Numbered from the stretch's first letter, positions 54,097 to 63,648 are shown. The stretch is 64,000 nt of DNA from Planctomycetota bacterium (GCA_020060765.1 JAGUZQ010000069.1:36722-100721); one strand, 5' to 3'. Numbers and translations: made by a program. The notes: generated by a model from the sequence alone, not told the origin.

Positions 54097-57000
54097 GGCT
54101 GACCGCAGTTGTCCTCTTGCTGTTTTTTTCCCGGCTGCTCCCGGCGGGAGAGGCGCTGTCTGAACGCGAAGATTCGTCTATCGCGGAACTGCTCCGCCAT
54201 CCGCACAAAGCACGCGGCGACACACAGGCTTATTTCGCCAGCCTGCTCGATACCGCCAGCGCCTCGCCCTCGCCTGCCGTTGCCGAATTTGCCCTGCGCC
54301 TTGCCGCCGATATCCCCCTTGACGAAATTCAGATAAATGATACTCACCTCACTGCGCTGAACTCTCTCGCCGATGCCGTTGATAAGGATCAGGAAATCAG
54401 GCGGCAGGCGTCGGCGCTGCTGTCGGTTCTGCTAGAGCGCAGGGGGAAGTTTATCGAATCAGCCTCGGCCAATCGCAAATCGGGACTGGTCGCCAACTGG
54501 TTTGTCGCCGGATCGTATGGCGATAATCTCCGCGCCGATTATTACCGTCAATTTTCCCCAGAATCTCCTGCCGCCAATCAGGATTTATGGAAGCCCCTGC
54601 CCTATCAATACCGCGCGGGATTTGTCTATCCGCTCGAATACGTCTATCCGCGCCGGGGCGTCGTTTACGCCTCGGCCTATTTCGAAACGCAAGCTGCGGG
54701 AAAATTATCTGTCCTCGTCGTCTCTGATAATCCTTTCATCGTTTTTCTCGACCGCCAGCCGGTATTTTCCGCCGACCGGCTTAGGGAAAATATTCCAGAC
54801 GAAATCACGTTGGAAGTGGAGCTGCCTGCCGGTCGCCATCAGCTTATGCTCAAGCTTGGCCTGGAAAGCAAATCAACCGAGGTCAAGATTTTTCTGTGGG
54901 GGAATAATACCGGCGCCGTCAAATTTCTGAAAACCCCGGTCGAACCTGCCGTCGCCAAAAAACCTTATGCCGTTTCGGTCGGCCGCGACAGGCTGCTGGA
55001 GAAGATTTCCGGTTCCCGCCAGACCGGATCGACTCTGGCCGAGTCCGTGCTTTCCGGCCTGCTCGGAGACAAGGACGAATCTCTTCGACTTTCCGCCGTT
55101 GCGGCGGAGTCTCCTGACAAGAGCGGATTCGCCAGCCTGAACGCGGCGCAGGCTTATTATCGCTATAGCGATTTTTCCTACCTTTACCGACGCGGCGCGG
55201 CGGAAAAATCCTGCGCCCGGGCGGTGGAATATAATCCCGCACTCGCGCCAGCTCTGGTCATGCTGGGAGAACTGCAAGCGGCGCGCGGCGAATACGGTCA
55301 GGCATTTTCCAATTACCGGAAAGCGCTTGCAATCAATCCCGTTGCGTTCGCCTCGCAACGCGCGCTGTTCCGCCTGCTCTGCTCGCGCAAATTCTTTCCA
55401 GAGGCAAACGAACTGCTGGCAAAGATTCTCTCCGCTCATGCCGCGACAGTTGCCGCGCACCGGCTGGCGCTGGATTTCGGCAGGGAGACCGGCAGGCCGG
55501 AAATCGCGCGCGCGGCGCTGGAGAACCTCGTCGCTCTCGACGCCACCGATGCGGGGGCGCGGCTGCTGCTGCAAAAGTTCCGCTTCCGCGCCGGACTGCC
55601 GCTTGATCGTCGCCAGCTCACGCTGCTGGCCCTGGGCGACCGCCTGCCGCCGCCGCTCGCGCCGGAACTGATTGGCCTCTATCAGAATTCGAGAAAAGTC
55701 GAAGATGCCCTGGCCTGCTGCGGGCTGATGCTGAAAAGATTTCCCGGCAATGCCGAACTGTGGCGGCTGATGGGAGACGTCTATCTGCAAAACGGGCAGA
55801 AGGATTTTTCCCTGCAGGCTTATGACCGAAGCCTGTCCCTCGCTCCGGGACAACGGCAGCTTCAGGCTTTCCTGCATCAGGAACTGCTTCCCGCGACCGC
55901 TGATTTCTGGGAGCCTTTCCGGGTTACGGCGGAGAAGCTGATCGAACAGCACCGGGACGAGACTTTCTCCGGTTCGACCGCGCGCTACCTCGACCAGTCG
56001 GTGGTGCTGGTCAACCCCGATGGCTCCTGCGCCAAGTACACCCACGTCGTCGCCAGGATCGTTTCCCAACGCGGCGTCAGGGATTATTCCAAAGTTCGAT
56101 TCCAGGGCGAACTGATTTCCGCCCGGACGATTCTCGGCGAATCCGGCATAGCGCTGGAACCGCTGGTGTTCCCAGGAAGCGACACACTGACCATGCCGCA
56201 GATCGCGCCCGGCAATTTTGTCGACTACGAATATCTGCAGGAAATCCCCGCGCCTGACGATCATGCGCTGTCTCTGCCAACCTGGTATTTCCGCAGCCCT
56301 GCCAAGGACGAGGATTTCCTCCTGTCGGAATACGCCGTTATCGCCCCGCCGGATTATCCGCTGGTTCACGTCTCGAAAAACTGCACCCAATACGGTGTGC
56401 GGTTTCTCAACAAAAAAACCGGAGACGGACGCGAACTTTACGTCTGGAGCGCAGCGGGAGTTCCCGCGCAGGCACCGGAAACCGGCTCGCTCCATATATC
56501 CGAACGCCTGCCGTTCGTGCGGGTAGGTTCCAAATCCGGCTGGCGCGAAGTCGGCGATCAGTTGGCGGAATCCGTTCTCGGCAAAACCAAAGACAGCTTC
56601 ATTCTCCGCCGCTTTGTAGAAGAAGCAGGTCTCGCTAAAATGACCCTGGCGGAGCGGATTTCGTTTCTGCACGCCTATGTCTGTCGTAATATTTCCTCCG
56701 CCAACACCAAGTCATCGGCGGCGCAAATCCTGCTCGACCGGCGCGGCGACCGCGACCTGCTCCTTCTGGCGCTGTTAAGCGCCGCCGGAATCGAGGCCGA
56801 CTATTGCGCCGCCCGTCAGCCCGATAACATGCTGTACCCGGCGCTGTGGGAACTGCCCTCCCCCTCGCAATTCCCCCTGCGCCTGGTTTCAGTCAAGTTG
56901 CCCGGCTCTCCGCGCGCCTGGCTTGACACCCGCTTTCGCTACAGCTATTGCGCGGGACTGCCCGAGGATATTGCCGGCGGCTCCTCGCTGCTGCTGATAC

Positions 57001-57677
57001 CGGGCAAAAGCGAATTCGCCACCCTCGCCGCCGCAGCCCCAGACGCCTTCGTGACTGATGAATCTATCGACGCCAAAATCTCCGCCGATTTTTCTCTGCT
57101 GGAATTTTCCGGTGGGCGCACCGTACGCGGCAGGGAAGGCCTGATTCTGGCCGAGGAGTCGGAGAAGCTTTCGTTTGAAGAAACTTCCGGCCTGATCGAA
57201 AAATCCTTGGGGAAATTTATTCCCGGCGCTGAAGTATCGACGGTTTCAATCGCACGCGGCGTGCAGGGCAAGCCTTATGCCGATAAATTTTCCGCCAAAG
57301 CCAGTCTCAACGGCGACGGTAGAACTCTGCTGCCGCTGCTGCTCTCCCCCTTGCCACTGCTGCCGCCCAGCGATGTACTTCCGTCCCGGCGCAAAACCGG
57401 TTATCATCTCGACCGGTATGTCTGCCGTTCGACCCGGATAGTCATTGAACTCCCGGTCGGTTGCGCTCTTGCAAAAATTCCGCCAGACGTTATCCTGAAA
57501 AACGGATTCGGCGACTACAGCCTGTCCGCCCGGAGAGAGGGAAGCCGCCTGACGATCATCCGCAAGGCGTCTTTCCCGCCGCAGAAAATCGCGCTGGCGG
57601 ACTGGCCGGATTTCGTCAAACTGGCGGAGGAAATTGCCTGGCGCGAAAGTTTCAGGCTGGCACTTGCAAAGGATTGA
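54093..57677 (+). CDS. Paralogous secreted TPR/DUF3857 protein with inactive transglutaminase-like domain
   Basis: A 1194-residue paralogue of the preceding protein, with the same domain order. Signal peptide RLTAVVLLLFFSRLLPAGEA. Residues about 160-290 form the beta-sandwich (GVVYASAYFETQAAGKLSVLVV in segments), about 360-600 TPR helices (EKSCARAVEYNPALAPALVMLG in segments), then a DUF3857-like region (VVLVNPDGSCAKYTHVVARIV in segments). In the transglutaminase-like domain the catalytic Cys position is Arg (R887 in RRGDRDLLLLALL), and the His position is also changed (FPLRLVSVKL), while WLDTRFRY keeps the Asp. It is therefore predicted to be a non-catalytic partner or binding version. Translationally coupled (ATGA) to the active paralogue. 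Confidence 0.8.
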   Translation: MRLTAVVLLLFFSRLLPAGEALSEREDSSIAELLRHPHKARGDTQAYFASLLDTASASPSPAVAEFALRLAADIPLDEIQINDTHLTALNSLADAVDKDQEIRRQASALLSVLLERRGKFIESASANRKSGLVANWFVAGSYGDNLRADYYRQFSPESPAANQDLWKPLPYQYRAGFVYPLEYVYPRRGVVYASAYFETQAAGKLSVLVVSDNPFIVFLDRQPVFSADRLRENIPDEITLEVELPAGRHQLMLKLGLESKSTEVKIFLWGNNTGAVKFLKTPVEPAVAKKPYAVSVGRDRLLEKISGSRQTGSTLAESVLSGLLGDKDESLRLSAVAAESPDKSGFASLNAAQAYYRYSDFSYLYRRGAAEKSCARAVEYNPALAPALVMLGELQAARGEYGQAFSNYRKALAINPVAFASQRALFRLLCSRKFFPEANELLAKILSAHAATVAAHRLALDFGRETGRPEIARAALENLVALDATDAGARLLLQKFRFRAGLPLDRRQLTLLALGDRLPPPLAPELIGLYQNSRKVEDALACCGLMLKRFPGNAELWRLMGDVYLQNGQKDFSLQAYDRSLSLAPGQRQLQAFLHQELLPATADFWEPFRVTAEKLIEQHRDETFSGSTARYLDQSVVLVNPDGSCAKYTHVVARIVSQRGVRDYSKVRFQGELISARTILGESGIALEPLVFPGSDTLTMPQIAPGNFVDYEYLQEIPAPDDHALSLPTWYFRSPAKDEDFLLSEYAVIAPPDYPLVHVSKNCTQYGVRFLNKKTGDGRELYVWSAAGVPAQAPETGSLHISERLPFVRVGSKSGWREVGDQLAESVLGKTKDSFILRRFVEEAGLAKMTLAERISFLHAYVCRNISSANTKSSAAQILLDRRGDRDLLLLALLSAAGIEADYCAARQPDNMLYPALWELPSPSQFPLRLVSVKLPGSPRAWLDTRFRYSYCAGLPEDIAGGSSLLLIPGKSEFATLAAAAPDAFVTDESIDAKISADFSLLEFSGGRTVRGREGLILAEESEKLSFEETSGLIEKSLGKFIPGAEVSTVSIARGVQGKPYADKFSAKASLNGDGRTLLPLLLSPLPLLPPSDVLPSRRKTGYHLDRYVCRSTRIVIELPVGCALAKIPPDVILKNGFGDYSLSARREGSRLTIIRKASFPPQKIALADWPDFVKLAEEIAWRESFRLALAKD

Positions 57678-57680
57678 CGC

Positions 57681-59336
57681 GTGGGCGAAGTCACCGGTTC
57701 CATCCCGCTGTTGGGCACGCTGGAGTTTCTGCAGATCGCGTCGTTCAACCACCGCGACCTGCACGTGTTCATGGAAACCGCCGGCGGCGCCGGGAACATC
57801 ACGCTGTACGACGGCGAGGTGATCGACGCCAATTTCCTCGCGCAGAACGGTATTAACGCGCTTTACGCCATTCTCGCCAGCGCCACCAGCGGCACTTTCC
57901 GCATCTGCCCCTGCCCCGACAGCTTGCCGGAGAGAACCATCAACCTGTCGCTGAAGGCGGTGCTTATGCGCGCAGTGATGATGATGCCACCGCTCGACCC
58001 CGCCACGACCGACGAATCCTGGACCATCACCGGCAGTTCCGACATCATCAGCGTGGAGGAACTGCTGCAGATCTATGAATCCAGCAAGCGGACGGCGCTG
58101 TGCGACTTTTTCGATTCAGAGAACGCGACGGCGAACGTCGTGATCGTCGACGGCGGCATCGTCAAGGCGAAAAAAGGCGCGGCCGAGGGCGTGGAGGTGA
58201 TCTACGACCTGCTGGCGCAGGAACTGACCGATTTCCGGATCATCTCCCCCGCTCGCAAGCCGGAATACGAAAAGCGGCTGGACATCCCCAGCGTGGTGAT
58301 GGAAGGCCTGCGCCGCGCCGACGAAAAGAAAATCATCTCGCAGGAAGTTTCAGCCGAAAAAAATCCGCACGTCGAGGAAACTCTTTCCCGGCTGGAAAGC
58401 GGCGAACTGGACGAGGACGCGCGCGTGTCGCTGGCGAAGCGCTACCTGCCGGGCGGGGAAATCGCGCCCGCCTCGATCGTGGCGCTGCTGACGGTGGACG
58501 AAAGCCCGCGCGTGCGCGAGACGGCGATGGCGACCCTGCACGACCTGCCCGGCGCCGTGATCGAAGCCTTTGCCAACGACCCCGACTCCCCTGCCCCGCT
58601 GCTGCATTACCTCCTGTGCAAGCACGGTTCCGAAACGGTGGCGAACACTGCGCAGGCCAATCCCTCCACGCCGCTCAGGGCGCACCTGGCTTTCGTCCTC
58701 AAGGCGAACGCGGCGCAGTTGCGGTTTTACCGGGAAAACCAGGAACTGCTGAAAGCCCAGTCGGCCTTGCGCAACGCCGTACGCATGAATCCGGCCTGCG
58801 ATTTTGCAGATCTGTTGGACAAGCTGGATCAGGAATTCTCCCCCCGGATGCGCAAGCGTTCCTTCACGGAAGAACCGGCTGAACCGGTCGAAGCCGAACT
58901 CGTGCTGGAGACCCCGGCGGAGGATCCCAAGGTGGAGAAGGCGCAGCAGAAACTCGGCCCCAAGGATATCCAGTTCCTGGCCAAGCGCGGCACCCTGCGC
59001 CAGAAGATGGAACTGGTCTGCGGCAACGAAGCCGAGATCGCCGCCGAAATCGTCAGCCAGCCCGGCATTCCCGAAAGCTTTATCCAATCCGTAGCCGAGG
59101 CTCCCTCCGCGAATTCCGCCGCGCTGCGGTATATCGCCGGGCAGCGCTCCTTCCTGCGCAACACCAATACCCTGAACGCCCTGATCTTCAACCCCAAGAC
59201 TCCCGTCTCCTCCGCGACGTTCCTGCTCACGCTGGTGCGCACCCCGGTCGTGATGAAAGTTGCGGGAAGCCGCGACGTACCCGACGGCACCCGCCAGGCC
59301 GCGCGCCAACTGATGGAAAAAAGGCATAAATCATAA
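57681..59336 (+). CDS. DUF4388 (PATAN-type) protein with HEAT-like C-terminus
   Basis: A 551-residue soluble protein. Two DUF4388/PATAN-like units occupy about residues 3-110 (GSIPLLGTLEFLQIASFNHRD ... GNITLYDGEVIDANF in segments) and 122-205 (ISVEELLQIYESSKRTALCDFF ... VVIVDGGIVKAKKGAAEG). The remainder (about 250-551) is built of short helical repeats (VALLTVDESPRVRETAMATLHDL, with similar blocks), HEAT-like. DUF4388 proteins are linked to regulatory and gliding systems in bacteria, but no direct function is known. The GTG start follows the stop of the preceding gene by 3 nt, and the next gene starts within its TAA (TAATG). Confidence 0.75.
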   Translation: MGEVTGSIPLLGTLEFLQIASFNHRDLHVFMETAGGAGNITLYDGEVIDANFLAQNGINALYAILASATSGTFRICPCPDSLPERTINLSLKAVLMRAVMMMPPLDPATTDESWTITGSSDIISVEELLQIYESSKRTALCDFFDSENATANVVIVDGGIVKAKKGAAEGVEVIYDLLAQELTDFRIISPARKPEYEKRLDIPSVVMEGLRRADEKKIISQEVSAEKNPHVEETLSRLESGELDEDARVSLAKRYLPGGEIAPASIVALLTVDESPRVRETAMATLHDLPGAVIEAFANDPDSPAPLLHYLLCKHGSETVANTAQANPSTPLRAHLAFVLKANAAQLRFYRENQELLKAQSALRNAVRMNPACDFADLLDKLDQEFSPRMRKRSFTEEPAEPVEAELVLETPAEDPKVEKAQQKLGPKDIQFLAKRGTLRQKMELVCGNEAEIAAEIVSQPGIPESFIQSVAEAPSANSAALRYIAGQRSFLRNTNTLNALIFNPKTPVSSATFLLTLVRTPVVMKVAGSRDVPDGTRQAARQLMEKRHKS

Positions 59337-59734
59337 TGGACAGGGAAACCGCCTTCGCCGCGCTCAAAACTCTTTACAAGGATTTGGAATGCGATATAGT
59401 AACGCTGGGGCTGGACTGCGCGGGCTGCGGGAGATGCTGCCACTTCGAGGAATTCGACCATATTCTTTTCACGACCAGGCTGGAATACGAGTATCTGCTT
59501 TCGGTCGAAAAAAAAATGACGCCGGATTCTCCCGACCGCTGCCCGTATCAGGTAAATGAAAAGTGCCTCGCCCGCGAGGGCAGACCGCTGGGCTGCCGCC
59601 TGTTTTTCTGCCAGGCGGAAAAGAAAAGCGAGGAGCTTTCCGAGCAGTATCATCGGAAGTTGCGCGAGTTGCACGAACTGCACGGGATCGAGTGGGTTTA
59701 CCGGCCACTGCTGGAGTGGCTGGAAAGGGGGTAG
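59336..59734 (+). CDS. CxxCxxCC-type metal-binding protein
   Basis: A 132-residue protein. The N-terminal signature is LDCAGCGRCCHF (C-x2-C-x2-CC near residue 25), with further Cys in RCPYQVNEKC and GCRLFFC, the arrangement of the YkgJ/UPF0153 Cys-cluster family that probably binds zinc or an Fe-S cluster. No membrane segment. A charged helical C-terminus (SEELSEQYHRKLRELHELH) follows. Its ATG shares one base with the stop of the DUF4388 gene (TAATG) and its stop precedes the HPr-like gene by two bases, so the three genes form one translational unit. Confidence 0.85.
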   Translation: MDRETAFAALKTLYKDLECDIVTLGLDCAGCGRCCHFEEFDHILFTTRLEYEYLLSVEKKMTPDSPDRCPYQVNEKCLAREGRPLGCRLFFCQAEKKSEELSEQYHRKLRELHELHGIEWVYRPLLEWLERG

Positions 59735-59736
59735 GT

Positions 59737-61317
59737 ATGCCGGAACTGATTTCCCCTCACGTCGCCATCGCGCCAACGCCGCCAGTGATTTTTCCCGAGG
59801 TTTTCCGCCAGCTGGTCAACACCCGCACGAGCGCCCTGCTTTCCGTCGCCAGTTTCGTCTCCGCCAATTCCGCCAGCCTCACCGTGACGCGACCGCTGCT
59901 GGGCGAACTGCTTTCCCACTCCGCGCAACTGGAGGAATTTCTTGACGCCTACGGCGCGCGCTGCAACGAGGAATGGCGTCCCTTCCGCCAGACGGTGGCA
60001 GTCTGCAAGCATTTTTCCGAATCCGGCTACAAGCTGCTACACCTCTCCCATTCCTACTATTCCTACCGGCTGTTCCCGGTTGACGGTGATTTCCTCGCAG
60101 CTACCGACAAGGCGTTGGCTTTCAATCGCGACGTCCTGATTCGCGTTTCCGACAAGCTCCTGAAAACAGCGGTGAATATGGGACTGTCCATTCCCAAGAC
60201 TCTCGACCATCCGGAAAAATACCGGGAGTCATTGCCTCCGGGAAAACTGCCGTCGGACCGGCGCTGCCGGAGAGTTTCTTCCGCCAAGCCGATGGTGCTG
60301 AAAGTTGCCACCTCGTTTCTGAATCTCGCGGCGGAAAGCGCGCTGCTGTACGCGCCCGAAAAGGTCGGGCGCAACAAAGTCCACACCCTGTTTCCCGACG
60401 AGATCAGCGAGGAAAAACTGCTCTCTCTACAGCAGAAGTTCCACACCCTGCAAAGCCTGTACGACACCTTCGTCTCCGACACCGATATCGAATCGGTCGA
60501 CCCTTACCTGCCGATACTGCGGGGGCATATCAGCGTCATCTACCACCTGCTGGAAATCGCCACCTCGCTGTCGCACTTCTTCGAGCGGCATTTTCTCACG
60601 GCCGGGACCGACACTCTCTGCATAGACAAGCCGCTGTTCGATTGCGGCGACCTGCTGGACAACCTGTTGAATTACACCATCCGCTTTTCCGCGCTGTACC
60701 TCTCTGCCGCGAAGAACCTGTCGCAGGAAATGATCCGCCGTTACACCGAAATCTCGTCCATCTCCGTGCCGATACCGAAATACCGCGGCTTCCACGTGCG
60801 CCCCTCCACCCTGATCGCCCGCATCGTGATGCACTACGGCAGCGACCTGACCATGCGTTTGGGCGACGAAAGGTACGACGCATCCTTCCCGCTGGAACTT
60901 TTCCGCGCCAACGAAAAGATCAACGCCGAGAAGCGGCATTTTCTCCAGCACATCATCGTGAACATGGACAAGTCCATCACTTCGGTAATCGAGAAAAACA
61001 TGTTTACCGCCGTGGGGCAGATTCTCGCGTCCCTCGCCAGCCTGGGCAAGGTGGTGATCTACGAACGCCCGTTGCCGCTGGAAGATGTGAAGCCCAAGGA
61101 GGGAGAGACGCTGGCGCAATTCGCGGTGGAGGAAATCTCGCGCCTGATGGCAATGGGCAAGATCGACATCGAGTACGACATCAACGTAGAGTTCATCGGC
61201 GACAACCGTCTGCTTACCGACATCCAACTGCTGGCGGAAAGCGGCTACGGCGAGGACGCGTTCGGCAACAACATCGCCCTGCCCAAGGAACTGGAATATC
61301 TCCGCCGCGGCGTCTGA
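59737..61317 (+). CDS. Protein with embedded HPr-like domain
   Basis: From the ATG at 59737 (GGGGG and TAGG just upstream) the product is 526 residues; a longer frame beginning at 59563 runs through the preceding gene and is not used. Residues about 1-340 are helical and of unknown family. At about 350-440 lies an HPr-like fold: KYRGFHVRPSTLIARIVMHYG holds H353 in H-V-R-P, like the GLHARPA active site of HPr, followed by DLTMRLGDERYDA. The last about 80 residues continue helical. If H353 is phosphorylated it could be a PTS-type or regulatory phosphocarrier domain inside a larger protein; no PTS enzyme genes are nearby. Confidence 0.65.
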   Translation: MPELISPHVAIAPTPPVIFPEVFRQLVNTRTSALLSVASFVSANSASLTVTRPLLGELLSHSAQLEEFLDAYGARCNEEWRPFRQTVAVCKHFSESGYKLLHLSHSYYSYRLFPVDGDFLAATDKALAFNRDVLIRVSDKLLKTAVNMGLSIPKTLDHPEKYRESLPPGKLPSDRRCRRVSSAKPMVLKVATSFLNLAAESALLYAPEKVGRNKVHTLFPDEISEEKLLSLQQKFHTLQSLYDTFVSDTDIESVDPYLPILRGHISVIYHLLEIATSLSHFFERHFLTAGTDTLCIDKPLFDCGDLLDNLLNYTIRFSALYLSAAKNLSQEMIRRYTEISSISVPIPKYRGFHVRPSTLIARIVMHYGSDLTMRLGDERYDASFPLELFRANEKINAEKRHFLQHIIVNMDKSITSVIEKNMFTAVGQILASLASLGKVVIYERPLPLEDVKPKEGETLAQFAVEEISRLMAMGKIDIEYDINVEFIGDNRLLTDIQLLAESGYGEDAFGNNIALPKELEYLRRGV

Positions 61318-61319
61318 TA

Positions 61320-62543
61320 TCATTTTTTTTGCTGAAGCAGCTTTTCCGCGATTTCCGGCAGAATGCCTGCCCTGGCCGCGGTGTCTCCGGCGTTTTCATG
61401 CCGCCGTTTGCCCGAGCTTTTGAGCGGGAGGGAAAAGCCGAATTCGCTGCCCTTGCCCTGCTCGCTACGCACGTAGGCGTGCCCCTCGTGCATTTCCACA
61501 ATTTCCTTGGCCAGGGACAAGCCCAGCCCCACGCTTTTCTCTCCGCCAGTCGGCCTGACCGAGATGCGCGGGAACCGCTTGAAGACGTGACCTATTTCCT
61601 CCCGGGAAATGCCGGGGCCGGTGTCGCGCACGAAAACAATAACGCTGTCCCCCGCCTGTTCCCACCCTACCTGAACCGCGTCGCCGGGATGACAGAACTT
61701 AACGGCGTTGGATAGCAGGTTTTCCAGTACGCAGATAATTCTTTCGTGGTCACAAACCAGTTGGGGCGCTTCCTGCCACGTCTCCGTCAGATCGAGAAAG
61801 ATGTCTTTCTGCCGGGCCTGGGGCAGGAACGAGTCATATGCCGTTTTCAAAACCGCGCCCAGCTGGCACGGCGTAAAATTTAACCCCAGTTCCCCCCGGT
61901 CGATCAAGTTTACGTCCATGAACTTGTGCAGCATTTCCATGATATGATGACAATTGTTGATAATGATCTTGATCGCTTTATCCTGTTCCGCCATGTTGTT
62001 CCTCACCAGCCCATCCCGCAGCAGTTCGGCAAACCCCATGATATTGGTCAGCGGCGCGCGCAGATCGTGCGCCGCCATGCTCATGAAATGATCCTTGATT
62101 TTCGCCAAAGCGTCCAGTTCCCGATTCTTCCGCGACAACTCCAGGTAGATGTCCCGTTCCCGCAAGGCATTACGCAGCCGTGCCATCAGCTCCGAAACGA
62201 CAAAGGGTTTTACCACAAAATCGTTGGCACCCATCTCCAAAGCCTGCACCTTATCCTCGGTCAGATCGCGGGCAGTCACGACAATTATCGGCAACATACT
62301 GAAATTAGAATTGCTCCTGGCGACTTTCAGAACGTCGTATCCGCTTACTCCCGGCATCATCAAATCCAGGAACGCGGCGCAATACTTTTCAGTTTCGCAA
62401 ATTTTCTGCATCCCTTCCAGGCCGGAATCCACGAATTCAGTTTTATAGCCTTCACTGTCGAGAATCGAACACAGGATTTTCGCCGTATCGATGTCGTCCT
62501 CGACAACGAGAATAGGTAAATCCTGTTTCACTAATGTATTCAT
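61320..62543 (-). CDS. Response-regulator/histidine-kinase hybrid
   Basis: A 407-residue signalling protein without membrane segments. From the ATG at 62543 (AGGG seven bases upstream) it begins MNTLVKQDLPILVVEDD. Receiver domain about 1-125: D60 in AAFLDLMMPGVSG, K112 in DFVVKPFVV. The kinase follows after a coiled-coil linker (LELSRKNRELDALAKIKDHF in segments): phospho-His H159 in SMAAHDLRAPLTN, N-box ENLLSNAVKF, G1 RDTGPGIS and G2 VGLGLSLAKEI. The receiver comes first, so it may receive phosphate from another kinase and pass on control. Convergent with the HPr-like gene (2 nt). A longer N-terminus beginning at 62717 lacks support. Confidence 0.93.
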   Translation of the reverse strand: MNTLVKQDLPILVVEDDIDTAKILCSILDSEGYKTEFVDSGLEGMQKICETEKYCAAFLDLMMPGVSGYDVLKVARSNSNFSMLPIIVVTARDLTEDKVQALEMGANDFVVKPFVVSELMARLRNALRERDIYLELSRKNRELDALAKIKDHFMSMAAHDLRAPLTNIMGFAELLRDGLVRNNMAEQDKAIKIIINNCHHIMEMLHKFMDVNLIDRGELGLNFTPCQLGAVLKTAYDSFLPQARQKDIFLDLTETWQEAPQLVCDHERIICVLENLLSNAVKFCHPGDAVQVGWEQAGDSVIVFVRDTGPGISREEIGHVFKRFPRISVRPTGGEKSVGLGLSLAKEIVEMHEGHAYVRSEQGKGSEFGFSLPLKSSGKRRHENAGDTAARAGILPEIAEKLLQQKK

Positions 62544-62649
62544 GTATTTCCCTGTCTGCATTCCGTACATTACGGCCAGCGTATAGCCTTGACGATAAGT
62601 CCCAGTGCAAGCCCCATGCGAATGTATACGCTTATCCGAATATTTTTTC

Positions 62650-62676
62650 TTGCAAAACACAATGAGGCTGTAGAAT
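62650..62676 (+). promoter_or_regulatory. Possible sigma70 promoter of the SDR gene
   Basis: TTGCAA (62650-62655) and TAGAAT (62671-62676), spacer 15 bp. The -10 is 25 nt from the ATG at 62702, which has GGAG eight bases upstream. An upstream ATG at 62681 would fall too close to the -10, supporting the later start. Confidence 0.4.
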
Positions 62677-62701
62677 AGAAATGAAAAGCGGAGTTTCATC
62701 G

Positions 62702-63499
62702 ATGAAATATGCGGCAAACAGCACGGTATGGATTACCGGCGCCTCATCCGGAATCGGCAAGGCGCTGGCGGAAGCTTATATAAAAAAAGACTGGCAGGTG
62801 ATTTTGTCGGCGCGCGACGAAAACAAGCTGACGGAAATCTCAAATATTTACAATCACGCCCGAGATAACATTACACTAGCGCCTCTCGATTTATCAAAAC
62901 ATGACACAATTCCCGAAGTCGTGAAGACCGTGCTGGCGAAAGTCGGAAAAGTTGATGTTTTAATCAATAATGCCGGCGTCAGCCAGCGCTGCGACGCGAT
63001 TTCCACTCCGCTGGAAATCGATAAATATATCATGAATGTAAATTATTTTGGCGCGGTGGCGCTGACCAAGGCGCTGCTCCCCGCCATGCTTGCGCGCAAA
63101 CGCGGCCATATCGCCGTTATTTCCAGCGTACAAGGCAAAATCGGTACACGCAACCGCTCCGCCTATGCCGCCTCAAAACACGCACTGCATGGTTTCTTCG
63201 ATTCATTGCGCGCTGAAACCGCCGGGGAAGGAATTTTTATTACTTTGGCCTGTCCCGGTTGGATTAAGACAGACATTTCCCTTAACGCACTGGTCGCTGA
63301 CGGTTCGAAATACGACATACGGGACAATCGCCAGGAAAAAGGTTTGAACCCGGAAACTTGCGCCAAGCGGATAATACGCGCTATCGAATCGGGAAAGGAA
63401 GAAGTCATCATCGGCGGTTGGGAGACTTATGCCGTCTGGTTAAAACGATTCGCCCCCCGCCTGCTCTCACGCCTGCTGCGCCGCTTTGAAGCGAAATAA
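62702..63499 (+). CDS. Short-chain dehydrogenase/reductase (DHRS7-like)
   Basis: A 265-residue NAD(P)-dependent oxidoreductase. Cofactor motif ITGASSGIGKALAEAY (near residue 11), the Ser of SVQGKIG (near 140) and Tyr-x-x-x-Lys in SAYAASKHALHG. INNAGVSQR is the NNAG motif. The classic SDR core is followed by a short basic, hydrophobic C-terminus (AVWLKRFAPRLLSRLLRRF), possibly a membrane-binding helix. The substrate is unknown. A start seven codons earlier (62681) is possible, but the promoter and SD positions favour 62702. The gene lies beside a mobile-element remnant. Confidence 0.85.
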   Translation: MKYAANSTVWITGASSGIGKALAEAYIKKDWQVILSARDENKLTEISNIYNHARDNITLAPLDLSKHDTIPEVVKTVLAKVGKVDVLINNAGVSQRCDAISTPLEIDKYIMNVNYFGAVALTKALLPAMLARKRGHIAVISSVQGKIGTRNRSAYAASKHALHGFFDSLRAETAGEGIFITLACPGWIKTDISLNALVADGSKYDIRDNRQEKGLNPETCAKRIIRAIESGKEEVIIGGWETYAVWLKRFAPRLLSRLLRRFEAK

Positions 63500-63560
63500 A
63501 CGCGCTATGCACGCCACCAACTATCCCAGCAAAATGGGAAAACTAACCAATTACCTCTTA

Positions 63561-63595
63561 AGTCAGTACCACCGGCGTAGCCGGTGGTACTGACT
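63561..63595. repeat. 16-bp inverted repeat after the SDR gene
   Basis: AGTCAGTACCACCGGC pairs perfectly with its partner over the loop GTA (63577-63579). It is a strong hairpin but lacks a T run, so it may be an end of a mobile element or an inefficient terminator. It is located 61 nt beyond the SDR stop. Confidence 0.6.
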
Positions 63596-63648
63596 ACTTA
63601 TGCTGTATAATATTACATTTTGCTTGTGCCAATTTTGCGCCATTTTTT

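Noticed and set aside
59563..59736. N-terminal extension of the HPr-like protein (58 extra codons)
   Set aside because: It overlaps the CxxCxxCC gene in another frame; an SD-supported ATG at 59737 fits the gene order.
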